From: Agapanthus africanus
Taxonomy: Eukaryota; Streptophyta; Magnoliopsida; Asparagales; Amaryllidaceae
Length of the DNA: 64,000 bases
Direction: 5' to 3'
NCBI GenBank assembly: GCA_030015575.1
Contig: JASDDO010000026.1
Location: 70,643,433 to 70,707,432 of the forward strand
Position 1 is the first letter of the stretch; the number at the start of each line of letters is the position of its first letter. This document shows, one piece after another, positions 1 through 9,499 of this stretch. A program made the position numbers and the translations under genes. Under the pieces are notes generated by a model that was not told the origin of the DNA, did not search any database, and was given only the letters and a program-made list of their open reading frames with translations.

Positions 1-939
1 TAAAAAAGGGAAAGCGAGATAAAGTGTGGACGTCAGAACCCATATGAATGCTCAGCATTGTGGGCACAGAAAGAGGACCAAGCCCAAGCAACTGTTTAAC
101 ACTTTATTCAAAAATGAAATGACTAGGCTGAGCCCACGTTTGGCCAATCTCCTAATCAACCGAGCCCATGTGCTCTTTATTTTCCAGAGTGGTCTTAGTC
201 CCAAACAAGACTACCGAGCTTTTGACGAATATTTATTGGTTCCAGGGTACATCTTCCCACACCTCTGTGTATGTCGTTGTAATTCTTCAACGTCTTCAGA
301 GAGGTGGCGGGTCCCGACAACAAACAATTCTATGAACCACAACATCCTTAAACTAGCTATGGACCACAATATCCTTAAACTAAGACAATAGAGCCCAAAT
401 GCTCTTTTGTTGGGTCTGAATGATCCCAAAAATCCTGTTGAGTAGATATTAGCCTAAAATTAGACTAACGTATCCTCAACAAATATTTAAGTTGATCATA
501 ATCCCAAATGAGATTAACGATCTTTAAATCAAACCAAACCCAAATCTAAGAATATACGGATTTGGACTAATCCACGCCTTACGGGAGACAACGTAAATTA
601 GTCTCCGTATACATTCCACGGGCAACCAAAAATAAAACAAAACACACACGACATGAAGTGACCTTTTGGAGCAGGAGAAAGTGGTTATCGCTACGCGGTA
701 ACGTAATTAACTGCAGGGGCTTGCGCCTGCAGGGAAGAGCATCCTCATAATCAAAAACCCCTCATAAACGAGGGAGAATCTGACAAAGTCTGCTACAACG
801 TCCGCATCCGTCCAGACCTCCGATGCACGGTGCTATAAATCAACTTGGCATCTTCAGAGAGGTGGACGGATAAACCCAAATAGCAACTGCCCCCAAATTC
901 AGGTAAGACGTTTGTCTTCCCTGTTTTCGGCAATAAACA
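1..939 (+). mobile_element. Tat3: 3' part of 5' LTR (Tat-like Ty3/gypsy)
   Basis: This is the downstream part of a long terminal repeat whose start lies before the window. It ends in AACA at 939, directly before a GATTC spacer and a primer binding site. Its last 200 bases match the reverse complement of the left ends of the Tat1 LTRs near 41830 and 58210 and of the Tat2 LTR near 4770. Two copies of the 27-bp repeat that is present seven times in Tat1 LTRs can be seen around 330-385. No coding region is supported here; the short open frames are chance. Confidence 0.85.
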
Positions 940-944
940 GATTC

Positions 945-962
945 TGGCACGCCCGGTGAGAC
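945..962 (+). other. Tat3 primer binding site
   Basis: The sequence begins TGGCACGCCCGGTGAGACC, five bases (GATTC) after the LTR end. The Tat1 element has the same spacer and nearly the same site. TGG at the start pairs with the CCA end of a tRNA. I could not match it to a specific tRNA from memory; it is not the common initiator-methionine site. Confidence 0.75.
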
Positions 963-1088
963 CTTTTTCTCTTTCCACTCCACACTTCATGTGTCGTGTT
1001 CGCGAACGAATCGCTATTTAATATCGTTTCCCCTAGATTTGAGGTACTAAGATTTGGTGTCTTACTCCATGCAGAAAAGGAGATCTGG

Positions 1089-1986
1089 ATGGCCTCTAGC
1101 TGCGCTAACTGCAACAACAACTCTCGCTCCGCCCCAACTGGAGGAGTGACTTACGGGCCCCAAGTTGCCTCCTTCTTCACCATGCCAGTGGAACAGATGA
1201 CTCAGGCCACCACTAAACTGTTCTTTGGGACCATGATCCCACCAGCAAGCTTCAGCGCCCCGGTGCCATCACAAGAGGCTCCGAAGAAGTCGGTCTTCGA
1301 TCGGCTTGCAACCACCGCGGCCCCTCTCAACGGGTCGTCCAATTCCAACGCCTCGGTCTTTAACAGGCTGAGCCACAGCTCCAGTGGGCCTGCAAAGAGG
1401 CTCGCAACACCTGAAGGGGCTATCCCGAAGCGGATAGCCATTCCGACTCCGACGAACGAAGTCGTCAAAGGGGTTTCTCCTGCTAGAGGATCGGTTTTCG
1501 CAAGACTGGCCGTTCCAACTCCCGCTTCGGGCGAATTCACTAAGGCTGCTTCCCCTGCCAAAAAAGTATGCCTTCAACAGATTAACCGTTCCCTCTCAGC
1601 GGACATCGGTCTACGACCGACTGACACCGACAACAGCCTCTCATCAAAGCAGGGGGCATAACGAGGTCGCTTCCACAACAGAAGTGGTCCTATCTACACG
1701 ACATGCTCAACGTTGTCACTGGCGCCGAGTGAGGAAAGCTGGGGGTAGTTCCCCCTCTGGACCTACCCCACCAGCTCCAATGGTGGAAATTAATGCTGTT
1801 GTTCCAACTGGGAACAGCTTTGAGCTGCTCTGGAGGGTGCGCAAGAACTCTCCAACCGCTATATTGAAGAAGTCTCCTCCGCCTGTTGAAAACGTAACGC
1901 AGGAAAAACTGGAACAACCTCTTCATCGGCTGTCCTCCAAGATCCACAGAGTCTGGCGGAAAGTCCAAGACTCTATACGAACTCGC
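1089..1986 (+). pseudogene. Tat3 gag, N-terminal part, frameshifted
   Basis: Start of a Tat-like gag protein. The ATG at 1089 gives MASSCANCNNN, homologous to the Tat1 gag start at 58007. The protein carries repeated SVFxRL motifs (SVFDRL, SVFNRL, SVFARL, then SVYDRL in the shifted frame). A frameshift near 1570 moves the homology into the frame that runs to 2025, where the RCHW and VPTGN segments still match Tat1. Homology to gag stops near 1985 and Copia LTR-like sequence begins, so capsid, zinc finger and pol are missing. A relic that cannot give a complete gag. Confidence 0.8.
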
Positions 1987-2761
1987 CAAGAACTTCTAGA
2001 TGGCATTATACCAATCGTCAGATAATAGTTCTCAGGTGACATGAGTACAAGTTAATCTTTAGACCTGAGATCGTCATTTGTATCGTGGGAGTTCCTGCTA
2101 TACTTAGATTACTACCCTACAACGGCTCTACTGAGTCGTCTAAACAGATTTTAGTTGGGTATATTCTCGAGCCACATGGAGGCAGCGAGCGATTGTCAGG
2201 GATTCGTCTTTCCCGGTATAGGGAGTCAATATCGCATTGTGTTCGGTTAGCCAACACCATAAGACTTTGGCCAAGGCAGTTGAGATTTACTGATAGTTAG
2301 ATCAGTAGTTTCTCGGATTAGTCATGAGCCACTTCGGCATGAATTATCGGATTATTAGGGTCTGACGTTTACCACCCCTAAACCAGGTATGCAATACTCT
2401 TAGACGAAGAGACCGGACTGGATGAAGATTGTCAAAGATAGGCTCTGTAGCGGTATGGACGAGCTTACTCGTCAGCAATCTTTCGACAGATACCCGAGTA
2501 GCAGTTACGTACAGCTAGTGCCACTGACGTACTTATGATTATGGATTTATCTAGTAACTCACTGTCGGCATGCTGTCGAGTCTTTAGAGTCCCACACAGA
2601 GGGTTTCTCTAGTTTAGGCGAAATGATATCGTGGCTGTATTTTGATACTTGCAGGGTTCCGATTAAATACGTGTATTAGCTATACAGACTTTAATCAGGC
2701 GGATGATAATACTAGCCGGTTTAGGATTAAACCGGATTATTAAATCAAGTATTGATTTAAT

Positions 2762-2798
<37 letters not shown>

Positions 2799-3570
2799 TT
2801 CGTTATGTATATTCTAGTATTATGTTCATTGTATTATTCTATCTTTTTGGATATTCGTATTTTGATACGAATTTGGGTATGTATATACGGAGATGTATTC
2901 TTGTATTTATACAAGTATACATTTTAGAAGGAGGATGCTCATCTTGCATTTTCTTTTTTGATTAATAATCGAAATGAGGTGTAAAGGTTAAGTAAGATGA
3001 GAATGGTGAGAGATATGCTTGAATAGGATTGACAAATGAATTGTAAATTCATTTGTGCAAACTGTTCAAACATGGCTGCAATATTATATTTGAAAAATCT
3101 TTTCACAAAACCATGGCTTGAAATTTCTCACTTAGTTTTTTTCATTCTCACCATTTTGTTCTCTCTCCTCACCTTGCTCCTTCTTCTTTCTCTTCTCTTG
3201 CACTCTCATGAGTTGAGAATCAAAGAGAAAAGAGGTAGAAAATACTAGAATACTTCACTACATCTCTAAGCACTCTAGATTAGAAACTTAGGTTCTTTAG
3301 TTGCTTCACTTGCTTATTTATATGAAGCTTGAGCTTTGAACCATATCCCTCGGGTGGACCATCTTCGACAAAGGAAGACCGGTGGACAAGCTCGATCCCG
3401 GAGTTCCAAGGAGCCAAAGAAGAGATTTTGTAAACCAAAGGACATGAATCTCTTTGGTATAATCTCTTTTCATAGTAGATAAATTTTTTGTAGTTTTCTA
3501 GTTTAAGGGTTTGGTTAAAATTCTAGGGTTTAAGTTTCTAGTGACTTTCGAATTTTCGTTTTTCATTTCA
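1987..3570 (+). mobile_element. Copia2: decayed Copia LTR remnant
   Basis: This segment resembles the Copia1 LTR from about 34765 onward. Shared landmarks in the same order are the CGTCAGATA block, the block with CACATGGAGGCAGYGAGCG, the CCGG palindrome with the ATCAAG repeat near 2715, and the purine-rich leader near 3380. The first 430 bases of the LTR are missing and no PBS follows the presumed end near 3570. It is clearly more diverged than Copia1, so it is an older copy. No gene is present. Confidence 0.65.
2767..2793. repeat. (AC)n microsatellite
   Basis: About 13 AC dinucleotides inside the Copia2 LTR remnant. A shorter AC run is at a comparable place in the Copia1 LTR (about 35674-35690). 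Confidence 0.9.
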
Positions 3571-3624
3571 CAAAGATCGCGGTTATAGCGGCAAGGGCTC
3601 TAGGAACTATAACAGTTTTTACAT

Positions 3625-4723
3625 CATTGAATCATGTGTGCGAGACCATCTTCCAGTAATGTAAAAATGAGCAATGATAGGGGATCCCCTTGTCGTAGCC
3701 CACGTCTGCATCGAAACTCATTTTTATCTTCGTCATTTATAAAAATATTAATAGATGTCGAAGATAACCATATCTAAATCCAATACATCCACTTAGGCGA
3801 AAAACCTTTAAGCTCTAAACGCTCTAATATGCACCTCCAATCTACCATGCCGTATGCTTTCACAAAATCTAGTTTAAGGAGGTATCCGTCTTTCTCTCGC
3901 CTTCGAGAGTCTTGAATGACCTCATTGGCTATTGCTATACCATCCATGATGTATTGCCCTGCCACAAAACCGGTTTGCGTGTTTTTAGTAATAACCCCCA
4001 ATACCTTTCATAGCCGATCAGTTAACACCTTTGAAATTATCTTACATGAATAATTCACTAAACTTAAGGGCCTATACTCTTTAAGAAACTTAGCTTCACT
4101 TTTCTTTAGGATAAGAACCAAAGTAGAGCAATTAAGACGTTCCAAATTAAGTGCATTTTCTTTCATCGCCTCAAACAGTCTCATTAGATCACCTTTCACA
4201 ATCTCCCAAAATATGTGATAGAGTAAAATGGGAAATCTGTCTGGTCCTGATGTCTTATCTTCTCCTAACTCATAAAATTCTGCTTTAATTTTCTCTTCTG
4301 TGAACCCCGTGCCCAACTCTTCGCTTTGCTCCCTATTAACCTTTCATCATCATTCCAAAATCTACCTACAGCTTCCACCTGACCTCCCTAACCGTGCCCA
4401 TTAAGTTTTTATAAGAACCCAAAACCACCTTTCGTATGTTATCCCCGTCAGTTATGACCTCTCCATCTTCTTCAATCAAATAAATGTAATTTGAATTTCT
4501 TTTCATATTAGCTATCATGTGAATATAGTTTGTGTTTTCATCCCCTTCTTTCAACCAATTCTTCTTGGCCCTTTGACTCCAATCCAACTCTTATTTCACA
4601 TATATATCTTTTAACTCTACCTTCCACGAGTGAAGGTACTCGTGCTCTTCCAGAGATAGGTCTCGATCTTCCTCCCGCTTTTCCATCTCTTCAATATAAG
4701 AGAAAAGTTCTTACTTTTTTTGC
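3625..4723 (-). pseudogene. LINE (L1-like) reverse transcriptase fragment
   Basis: Read on the minus strand, this encodes a plant LINE reverse transcriptase in broken pieces. The order is a RAKKNWLKEGDENT segment (about 4585), KTSGPDRFPILLYH (about 4255), EYRPLSLVNYSCKIISKVL (about 4070), GFVAGQYIMDGIAIANE (about 3960), the palm segment LKLDFVKAYG (about 3875) and RGLRQGDPLS (about 3690). The catalytic FADD box and everything after it are missing on the left side. The frame shifts near 4005 and 4340, and a stop lies near 4594. The right side is cut at 4723, where the Tat2 LTR begins, so the LINE was the Tat2 insertion target. Confidence 0.85.
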
Positions 4724-5535
4724 TGTTTGCCTCTGAAAACAGAGACGAATTAGGATTGACCGTCTTGCCTGAATTTGGGGGCATCTGCTATTTGAACATA
4801 TCCATCCATCTCTCTAAAGATACCAAGTTGATTTATACCACCGTATATCAGAGGTTTGGATAGATGCGACCTATATAGCAGACTTCATGAGATTCCCCCT
4901 CATTTGTGAGGGTTTTTTTATTGTGGGGATGCTCTTCCAAGCAGCAGCAAGCCCCTGCAGTTAATTACGTTATTGCATTACGATAATAACTTTCTTCAGC
5001 TCCGGTAGTTCACTTCGTGTCATGTTGTATTTTATTTATTTTGGTTGCCCGTGGACTGTGTACAAAGACTAGTTTATGTCATCACCCGTAGGGCGTAGAT
5101 TAGTCCAAATCCGTATATTTTAGATTTGGGGTTTGAACCTAGGTTGTATGTTCCATCGGTTCAGGAGATATTTTGTTTTATTTAAGGACCGTTAATCTGG
5201 TTCGAGATTAAGATCATCCTAAATATATAAGCATTTGGGCTCAATTTATTTCAACTAAAGATACGTTAGTCTTATATAAGACTAAGATCAACTTAGAAAT
5301 ATTTTAAAGGATTTTTAGTCATCTTTATGACTGAAATCACTTGGGTTTATTGATATTTTGCTCAACAGGGGGTCCATCATTTTGTTTAAGTGATTAAATG
5401 ATCCTTTATGGTACAAATGAGCACGTATACAGGTGCACACATACTTTTTATTTCATTTGAAAGGGTGCGCACGTGCATTGCACATAGCTACACACAGTTT
5501 CCTTTCAGGGATATTGCGCATGTATGTATCGCTTG

Positions 5536-5795
5536 AAGTGCGCACACATGAGGGTCACGTGATGCGCAAGTCTACAGTGGCGGGTTTCATCAAGTGCGCA
5601 CACGTGAGGGCTACATGATGCGCACATCTTTATAGGCAATTTTTCTTAAGTGCGCACACGTGATTTTCAAATGATGCCCATGTTTTTATAGACAGTTTCT
5701 GTTAAGTGCGCACACATGATTTTCACGTGACGCGCATGCCTTTATATGCAGTTTCTATTAAGTGCACTCACATGATTTTCACGTGAAGCGCATGT
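5536..5795. repeat. Tandem repeat in Tat2 LTR, ~56-bp unit, ~5 copies
   Basis: Each unit begins AGTGCGCACAC or a close variant and contains a second block with CACGTGA or CATGA followed by GCGCA. Starts are near 5536, 5592, 5648, 5704 and 5760. Several units contain CACGTG or TCACGTGA, which are G-box-like palindromes. The array lies about 475-735 bases downstream of the minus-strand TATA box. Confidence 0.85.
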
Positions 5796-6268
5796 CCCCA
5801 GGGCATTATTTTTCTAAGGACATCGTTTTTCACCATTGGTGTGCACTATTTTGGGTGCGCATTTGTTTTAATCCGAAGGCACAAGCTTTGCGAAGAAGCA
5901 ATGACTTCTATCTTTTTCTTTTCTTTTCTTCTCTTATTTGCAGAGAACTGAAAACCTTGGTTTTCATCTGTTTTCCTTTTAGTGTGCATCTTTATTTTTT
6001 TTCTTTAGATCTTGGCATTGATCTCTCGCAAAAGTATGAATTTTATGAATGAAGGACGAACCCTAATATCATTTGATATTTTAATGTCTAATCAATTGAT
6101 TTGAGAAGAAGCAAAGGCTTCTATATAAAAAGCCAAAGCTTTTAAAGAAAAATGGAAGTTTTTCTCTTTCTTTCTTCTACCTTGAGAAATTTTTCGATGA
6201 AGGAGAAGTCTTGATATTTTCAAGCTTGTGAAGAGTTTTTTTCGTCCCCGGTTTCTTCAAATGAGGCT

Positions 6269-6280
6269 CCTATTTATAGG
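6269..6280 (-). promoter_or_regulatory. TATA box of Tat2 LTR
   Basis: The minus strand reads CCTATAAATAGG, a near-ideal plant TATA box. It lies about 570 bases inside the LTR start, the same relative position as in Tat1. Confidence 0.7.
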
Positions 6281-6853
6281 AGAGAAGAAATTAGGGTTTT
6301 TTGAATTTTTTTGGTTTTTTTTTTTTTATCTCAATCTGATTTTAGATTGATTTAAAAAGATTTAATTAATTTATATCAATTAAGGATGACATGCGCACCG
6401 TTGGATTTTTGATCCACAACTATTTTAGTTAAGGTATTTAATCAACAGAATATTGTACTGTTAATTAAAGATTTGATTCCTTATTAATCAAGATTTATTT
6501 CCTTTTTAATAAGCGTCAGTTTTCAAGGAATGCGTATGTATTTACGTTTGTTGTTTGATTAAGTGCACATTATGCCCGTGCGTTGCACGTGCATATGCGC
6601 ACCTATCATATGTGCACTTGCTTTGTGCATGCATGTGGCTAGCATGTGCGCATGTGCTTTGCACATCACTTTTATTGATGTTTCTATCAAGTGCGCATAT
6701 AAATGTAAGTGTGCAGACTGATGACCCATAATTTTCAGTGCTATCCACCTTATTTTCAACACTTTCTTTGGTCAAAGCTTGGGAATTGTTCCTAATTTAA
6801 TGAAAAAATTTCTGTGCCGAGACTTGAATACTTCACTTTATGATCTGAAGACA

Positions 6854-6876
6854 TATTCATCTTCTCCTTCACTTTC
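6854..6876 (-). other. Tat2 candidate polypurine tract
   Basis: On the minus strand a run of almost pure A/G (GAAAGTGAAGGAGAAGATG) ends just before TGTCTTC, the presumed LTR start. It would prime plus-strand DNA synthesis. The assignment depends on the inferred LTR edge. Confidence 0.5.
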
Positions 6877-6906
6877 ACAGAAAACCATTTCAATGGAGAA
6901 AGGGCC

Positions 6907-7438
6907 ATGACTTGCAATCGCCCACATGTTCCTCGACAGCCATGGGAGGTGCCTATCGAGGAAATTATTCCTCGTTTTGTTGTACTCTTGGAGAATCCTG
7001 CTCTCAGATGATCAATGCCACACCGTGATGCAAGAGCTCTTGACCCGTAGGGGATCTCCTCTCCCCGTCAGCTCTATTTGACTTCGGATGACCTTCTTGG
7101 CTGTGCTTGATGATATTCCTCCTCATCCAACGGAGATGACTCTAGCGATACTTGACGAAGTGGAGGACAAGATCGACTACATTCATGAGGCCGGTTTGAT
7201 TTCCAAGCCTCTGAAGGATCGCTTCGTTCATTTGTTGAACCAGGTACGAGTTTATCGGGCCATCATGTCTGCTTTCGCCGATGAGCATGACATTGATCGA
7301 TGGGGAGCAACTCTTCGTGAGGATTGCCGTTTTAATATGGTGGAGAAGGCTGAGAGGGCTTTAGAGAACTTAGTTTATTTTTTCGTTAACCCTTGTAGTT
7401 TTGATCCTATGTTTGGTGATCTTTTCTCTATGAAATAA
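6907..7438 (+). pseudogene. Tat2 antisense accessory gene, copy 1, broken
   Basis: Reads opposite to Tat2. From 7010 to 7438 the frame is homologous to the Tat1 antisense gene at 45011-45517. Matching blocks are DQCHTVMQELL, LDEVEDKIDYIHEAGLISK and the C-terminal NPC motif. An in-frame TGA lies just before 7088, and the upstream part starting at ATG 6907 is shifted by one base relative to the rest. It is the most diverged of the three copies in the window. Function unknown; I do not recognise a named domain. Confidence 0.7.
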
Positions 7439-8243
7439 ATTTTTTATTTGAATGCATGTTGTTATCTGATAAATATTTCATCTCCAACAAATTTTCTTCA
7501 CTTGAAATACGCATATTGCATGTGCGCACATGTTATGCGGGCGCACTTACATATGTGCGAATGTATACAGGTGCGCAAATCATTTGAACCCATTTTATTA
7601 GGTGCACATGTGTATAAGTGCGCAAGTCAATTGAACTTGGTTCATCAGGTGCGCATGTATGTAGGTGCACACTTAAACAGGTGCGAACAAATACCCTCAT
7701 CAATCGTACGCACATGTCCTGCATGTTGGTGCAATCGATGTCGAATTTCGAATCATTGGATTTTCCTCAAGATCCGCTGAAGGTGAACCGTCTTTTTGAA
7801 ATCGTATAAAAGGGTCGCACCCACTTCTTTGACGTGCCTTACTTTCTTACCTTTGCTTGTGCACTTTGAGAACTGTTCTCTTTGCGCACTTACTTCTCTA
7901 GTGCTTACATACTTGTCCGAAGCTTTTGCTTCCTGTTTGAAGCCCTTGTTTCATTTCTTTTGCTTTGAAAAGCCAGACTTTTTTCATCAAGGTAAAGTGC
8001 ACACATTGAACATGAAGCCTCTGCTTCCTTCAAGTAATGCGCCCCATTTTTGGGTTGTGTATCCCTACTTAGAAAATTTTCATGAGACGCGCACATCCTC
8101 TAATTTAGTAGAACGCCAAGTTATGTGCAAAGTCCAACTTTTAATGTACAAATCCTGACCTATTGGGGTTTCTTGGCTTCTGATACTAGGAACTCCAATC
8201 TTGGCCGCTATCTTACTTCTGCTGCTGATTTTTTTTAGGTACT
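7439..8243 (+). promoter_or_regulatory. Spacer between antisense copies, with TATA box and possible leader intron
   Basis: No gene is seen. The plus strand has TATAAAAGGG at 7805-7814, a strong TATA box facing copy 2. A donor-like AAGGTAAAG (GT at 7992-7993) and an acceptor after a T run (AG at 8237-8238, six bases before the ATG) could bound a leader intron of about 247 bases. The 7500-7720 part is rich in scattered GTGCGCA and CACATG motifs like those in the Tat2 LTR array. Confidence 0.5.
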
Positions 8244-8750
8244 ATGGCTGGTCATTTGTATGATATAGAGGAGATTGTTTTCTATGAAGAGATCTGCATT
8301 TAAGGTCGCCTTCAAGGCCAGGAGTATAATGCGGCCTATTGCGATGATGCGATGCGTCACTTCTATGATTATAACGGCCGATTACTCCCCCGCCGTTCTG
8401 CTCTTTTATAGATTGTTGTTGGATCGATCTGGGAAGCTCAACCTGAGCTTTCTGAGGCCATGACGCTCCAGGCACTCAATGATGCTAAAGACAAGGTGCA
8501 TTCAGTATATCTGATGTGTCTGATTTTAAAGAAACGGAGAGATGATCTTGTCACTATCTTGCATCGCGTCTTCCAACAGAAAGTGATAATATCCTCGTAC
8601 CATAGGATGGAAGACATCAGCGGTGATCCCGAAACTTACATCCGGGAGAAGATGCACAAGAAGATAGTCAATGAAGGTAGAAGTGCTTTACTCAAACTTG
8701 CCTTTAAGTTTGAGAATCCATGTCCGGAATTTATCATTCTGCCACTGTAG
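8244..8750 (+). pseudogene. Tat2 antisense accessory gene, copy 2, two stops
   Basis: Homologous over its whole length to the Tat1 antisense gene: the start MAGHLY against MAVHLY, LLPRRSALL identical, DKVHSVYL identical, KKRRDDL against KKRRDSL, and NPCP near the end. It is the same length as the Tat1 gene (507 bases). Two in-frame stops break it, one after about 19 codons and one just after LLPRRSALL. It reads against Tat2 and lies downstream of a plus-strand TATA box. Likely a decayed copy of a small retrotransposon-carried gene; function unknown. Confidence 0.8.
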
Positions 8751-8845
8751 ACCCTAAATGATGCAGTAGCACTTGCTTTTAATTTTTTCTTTCATTTTCT
8801 CTGTAGTCGTCCTTAGCTGGAAGTATGTAGTTCCATTTTTTTTGA

Positions 8846-8850
8846 AGTAT
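8846..8850. repeat. Target site duplication of V, left (AGTAT)
   Basis: AGTAT directly precedes TGTC at 8851. The same five bases follow the right end of V at 32379. The outside sequence on both sides is Tat2. Confidence 0.9.
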
Positions 8851-9499
8851 TGTCATGCGCCGCTTCCCGGTGTACGGCGAAGGGGACGCGACGAGGCCGC
8901 TACGTATTTACTCTAAAGTAATACGCTAAGCGTATCTAAAAAATATAAAAGAAATGTACATAAGAGAAAAATGTAGTGAAACATCAGCTTTATTTATTCA
9001 CATTCTTTTTACAATACATGAAAAAGTAAATACAACTGAATGAAAGCAATGCCTAAAAAGTGGCATAACAGAAATGAAAAGTACTAAATAAAAAGGTGTA
9101 CAATGAAGCTAGAGCTCTGGGTCATAGGCAAGCTGGTCCAAGTCCTCACCAGTAGGCTCAATCTCCTGAGTATCCAGATCACCTGACAACATTCCAAAGA
9201 AGAAAGAGAAGGAATATCGTCAGCGAATAATCGCTCGGTAAGTCCCAAAGATAAGGGAGAAATAGAATAGACAGAGAGAGAAAGTAGAGAGGGTGTAGCT
9301 TTTAAAGTTGTATTATATTGTTATACTGTTGTATTCATTAACGCTGTTTTTTGTAGCATGGTACAGAAGAATGCCAGTGTATACGAGAGGAGTCTCACTT
9401 GCCCATGAGACTAAGGTATCAGGAACTCAAGGAACCGTTTATGCTACGGTACAAAAGCAACGGAATAAGGGTTAGGTGTCTTATGATTGCAGTCTCGTG
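8851..9499 (-). mobile_element. V LTR_A, left piece
   Basis: Matches 26221-26870 and 29487-30135 closely. It stops at GCAGTCTCGTG, where Tekay pol sequence begins. About 1.2 kb of the LTR (equivalent to 26871-28075) is missing at this junction. Confidence 0.9.

Larger units (their letters stand above)
4724..6853 (-). mobile_element. Tat2: 3' LTR (element on minus strand)
   Basis: The left edge TGTTTGCC at 4724 follows LINE coding sequence directly. The first 250 bases match the Tat3 and Tat1 LTR ends, including the TTGATTTAT segment and the CTGCAGTTAATTACG block. The right edge is inferred: on the minus strand a purine-rich tract is followed by TGTCTTC at 6853, and the Tat1 LTR also starts TGTCT. 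A minus-strand TATA box lies at 6269-6280. If the right edge is correct the LTR is about 2.1 kb. The partner LTR lies outside the window. Left target duplication would be TTTGC (4719-4723), which I cannot check. Confidence 0.75.

Noticed and set aside
9399-9498. LTR-derived N-terminus of a fused pol reading frame as a new gene
   Set aside because: The fusion follows from a deletion junction; the upstream part is ordinary V LTR, non-coding in the other two copies.
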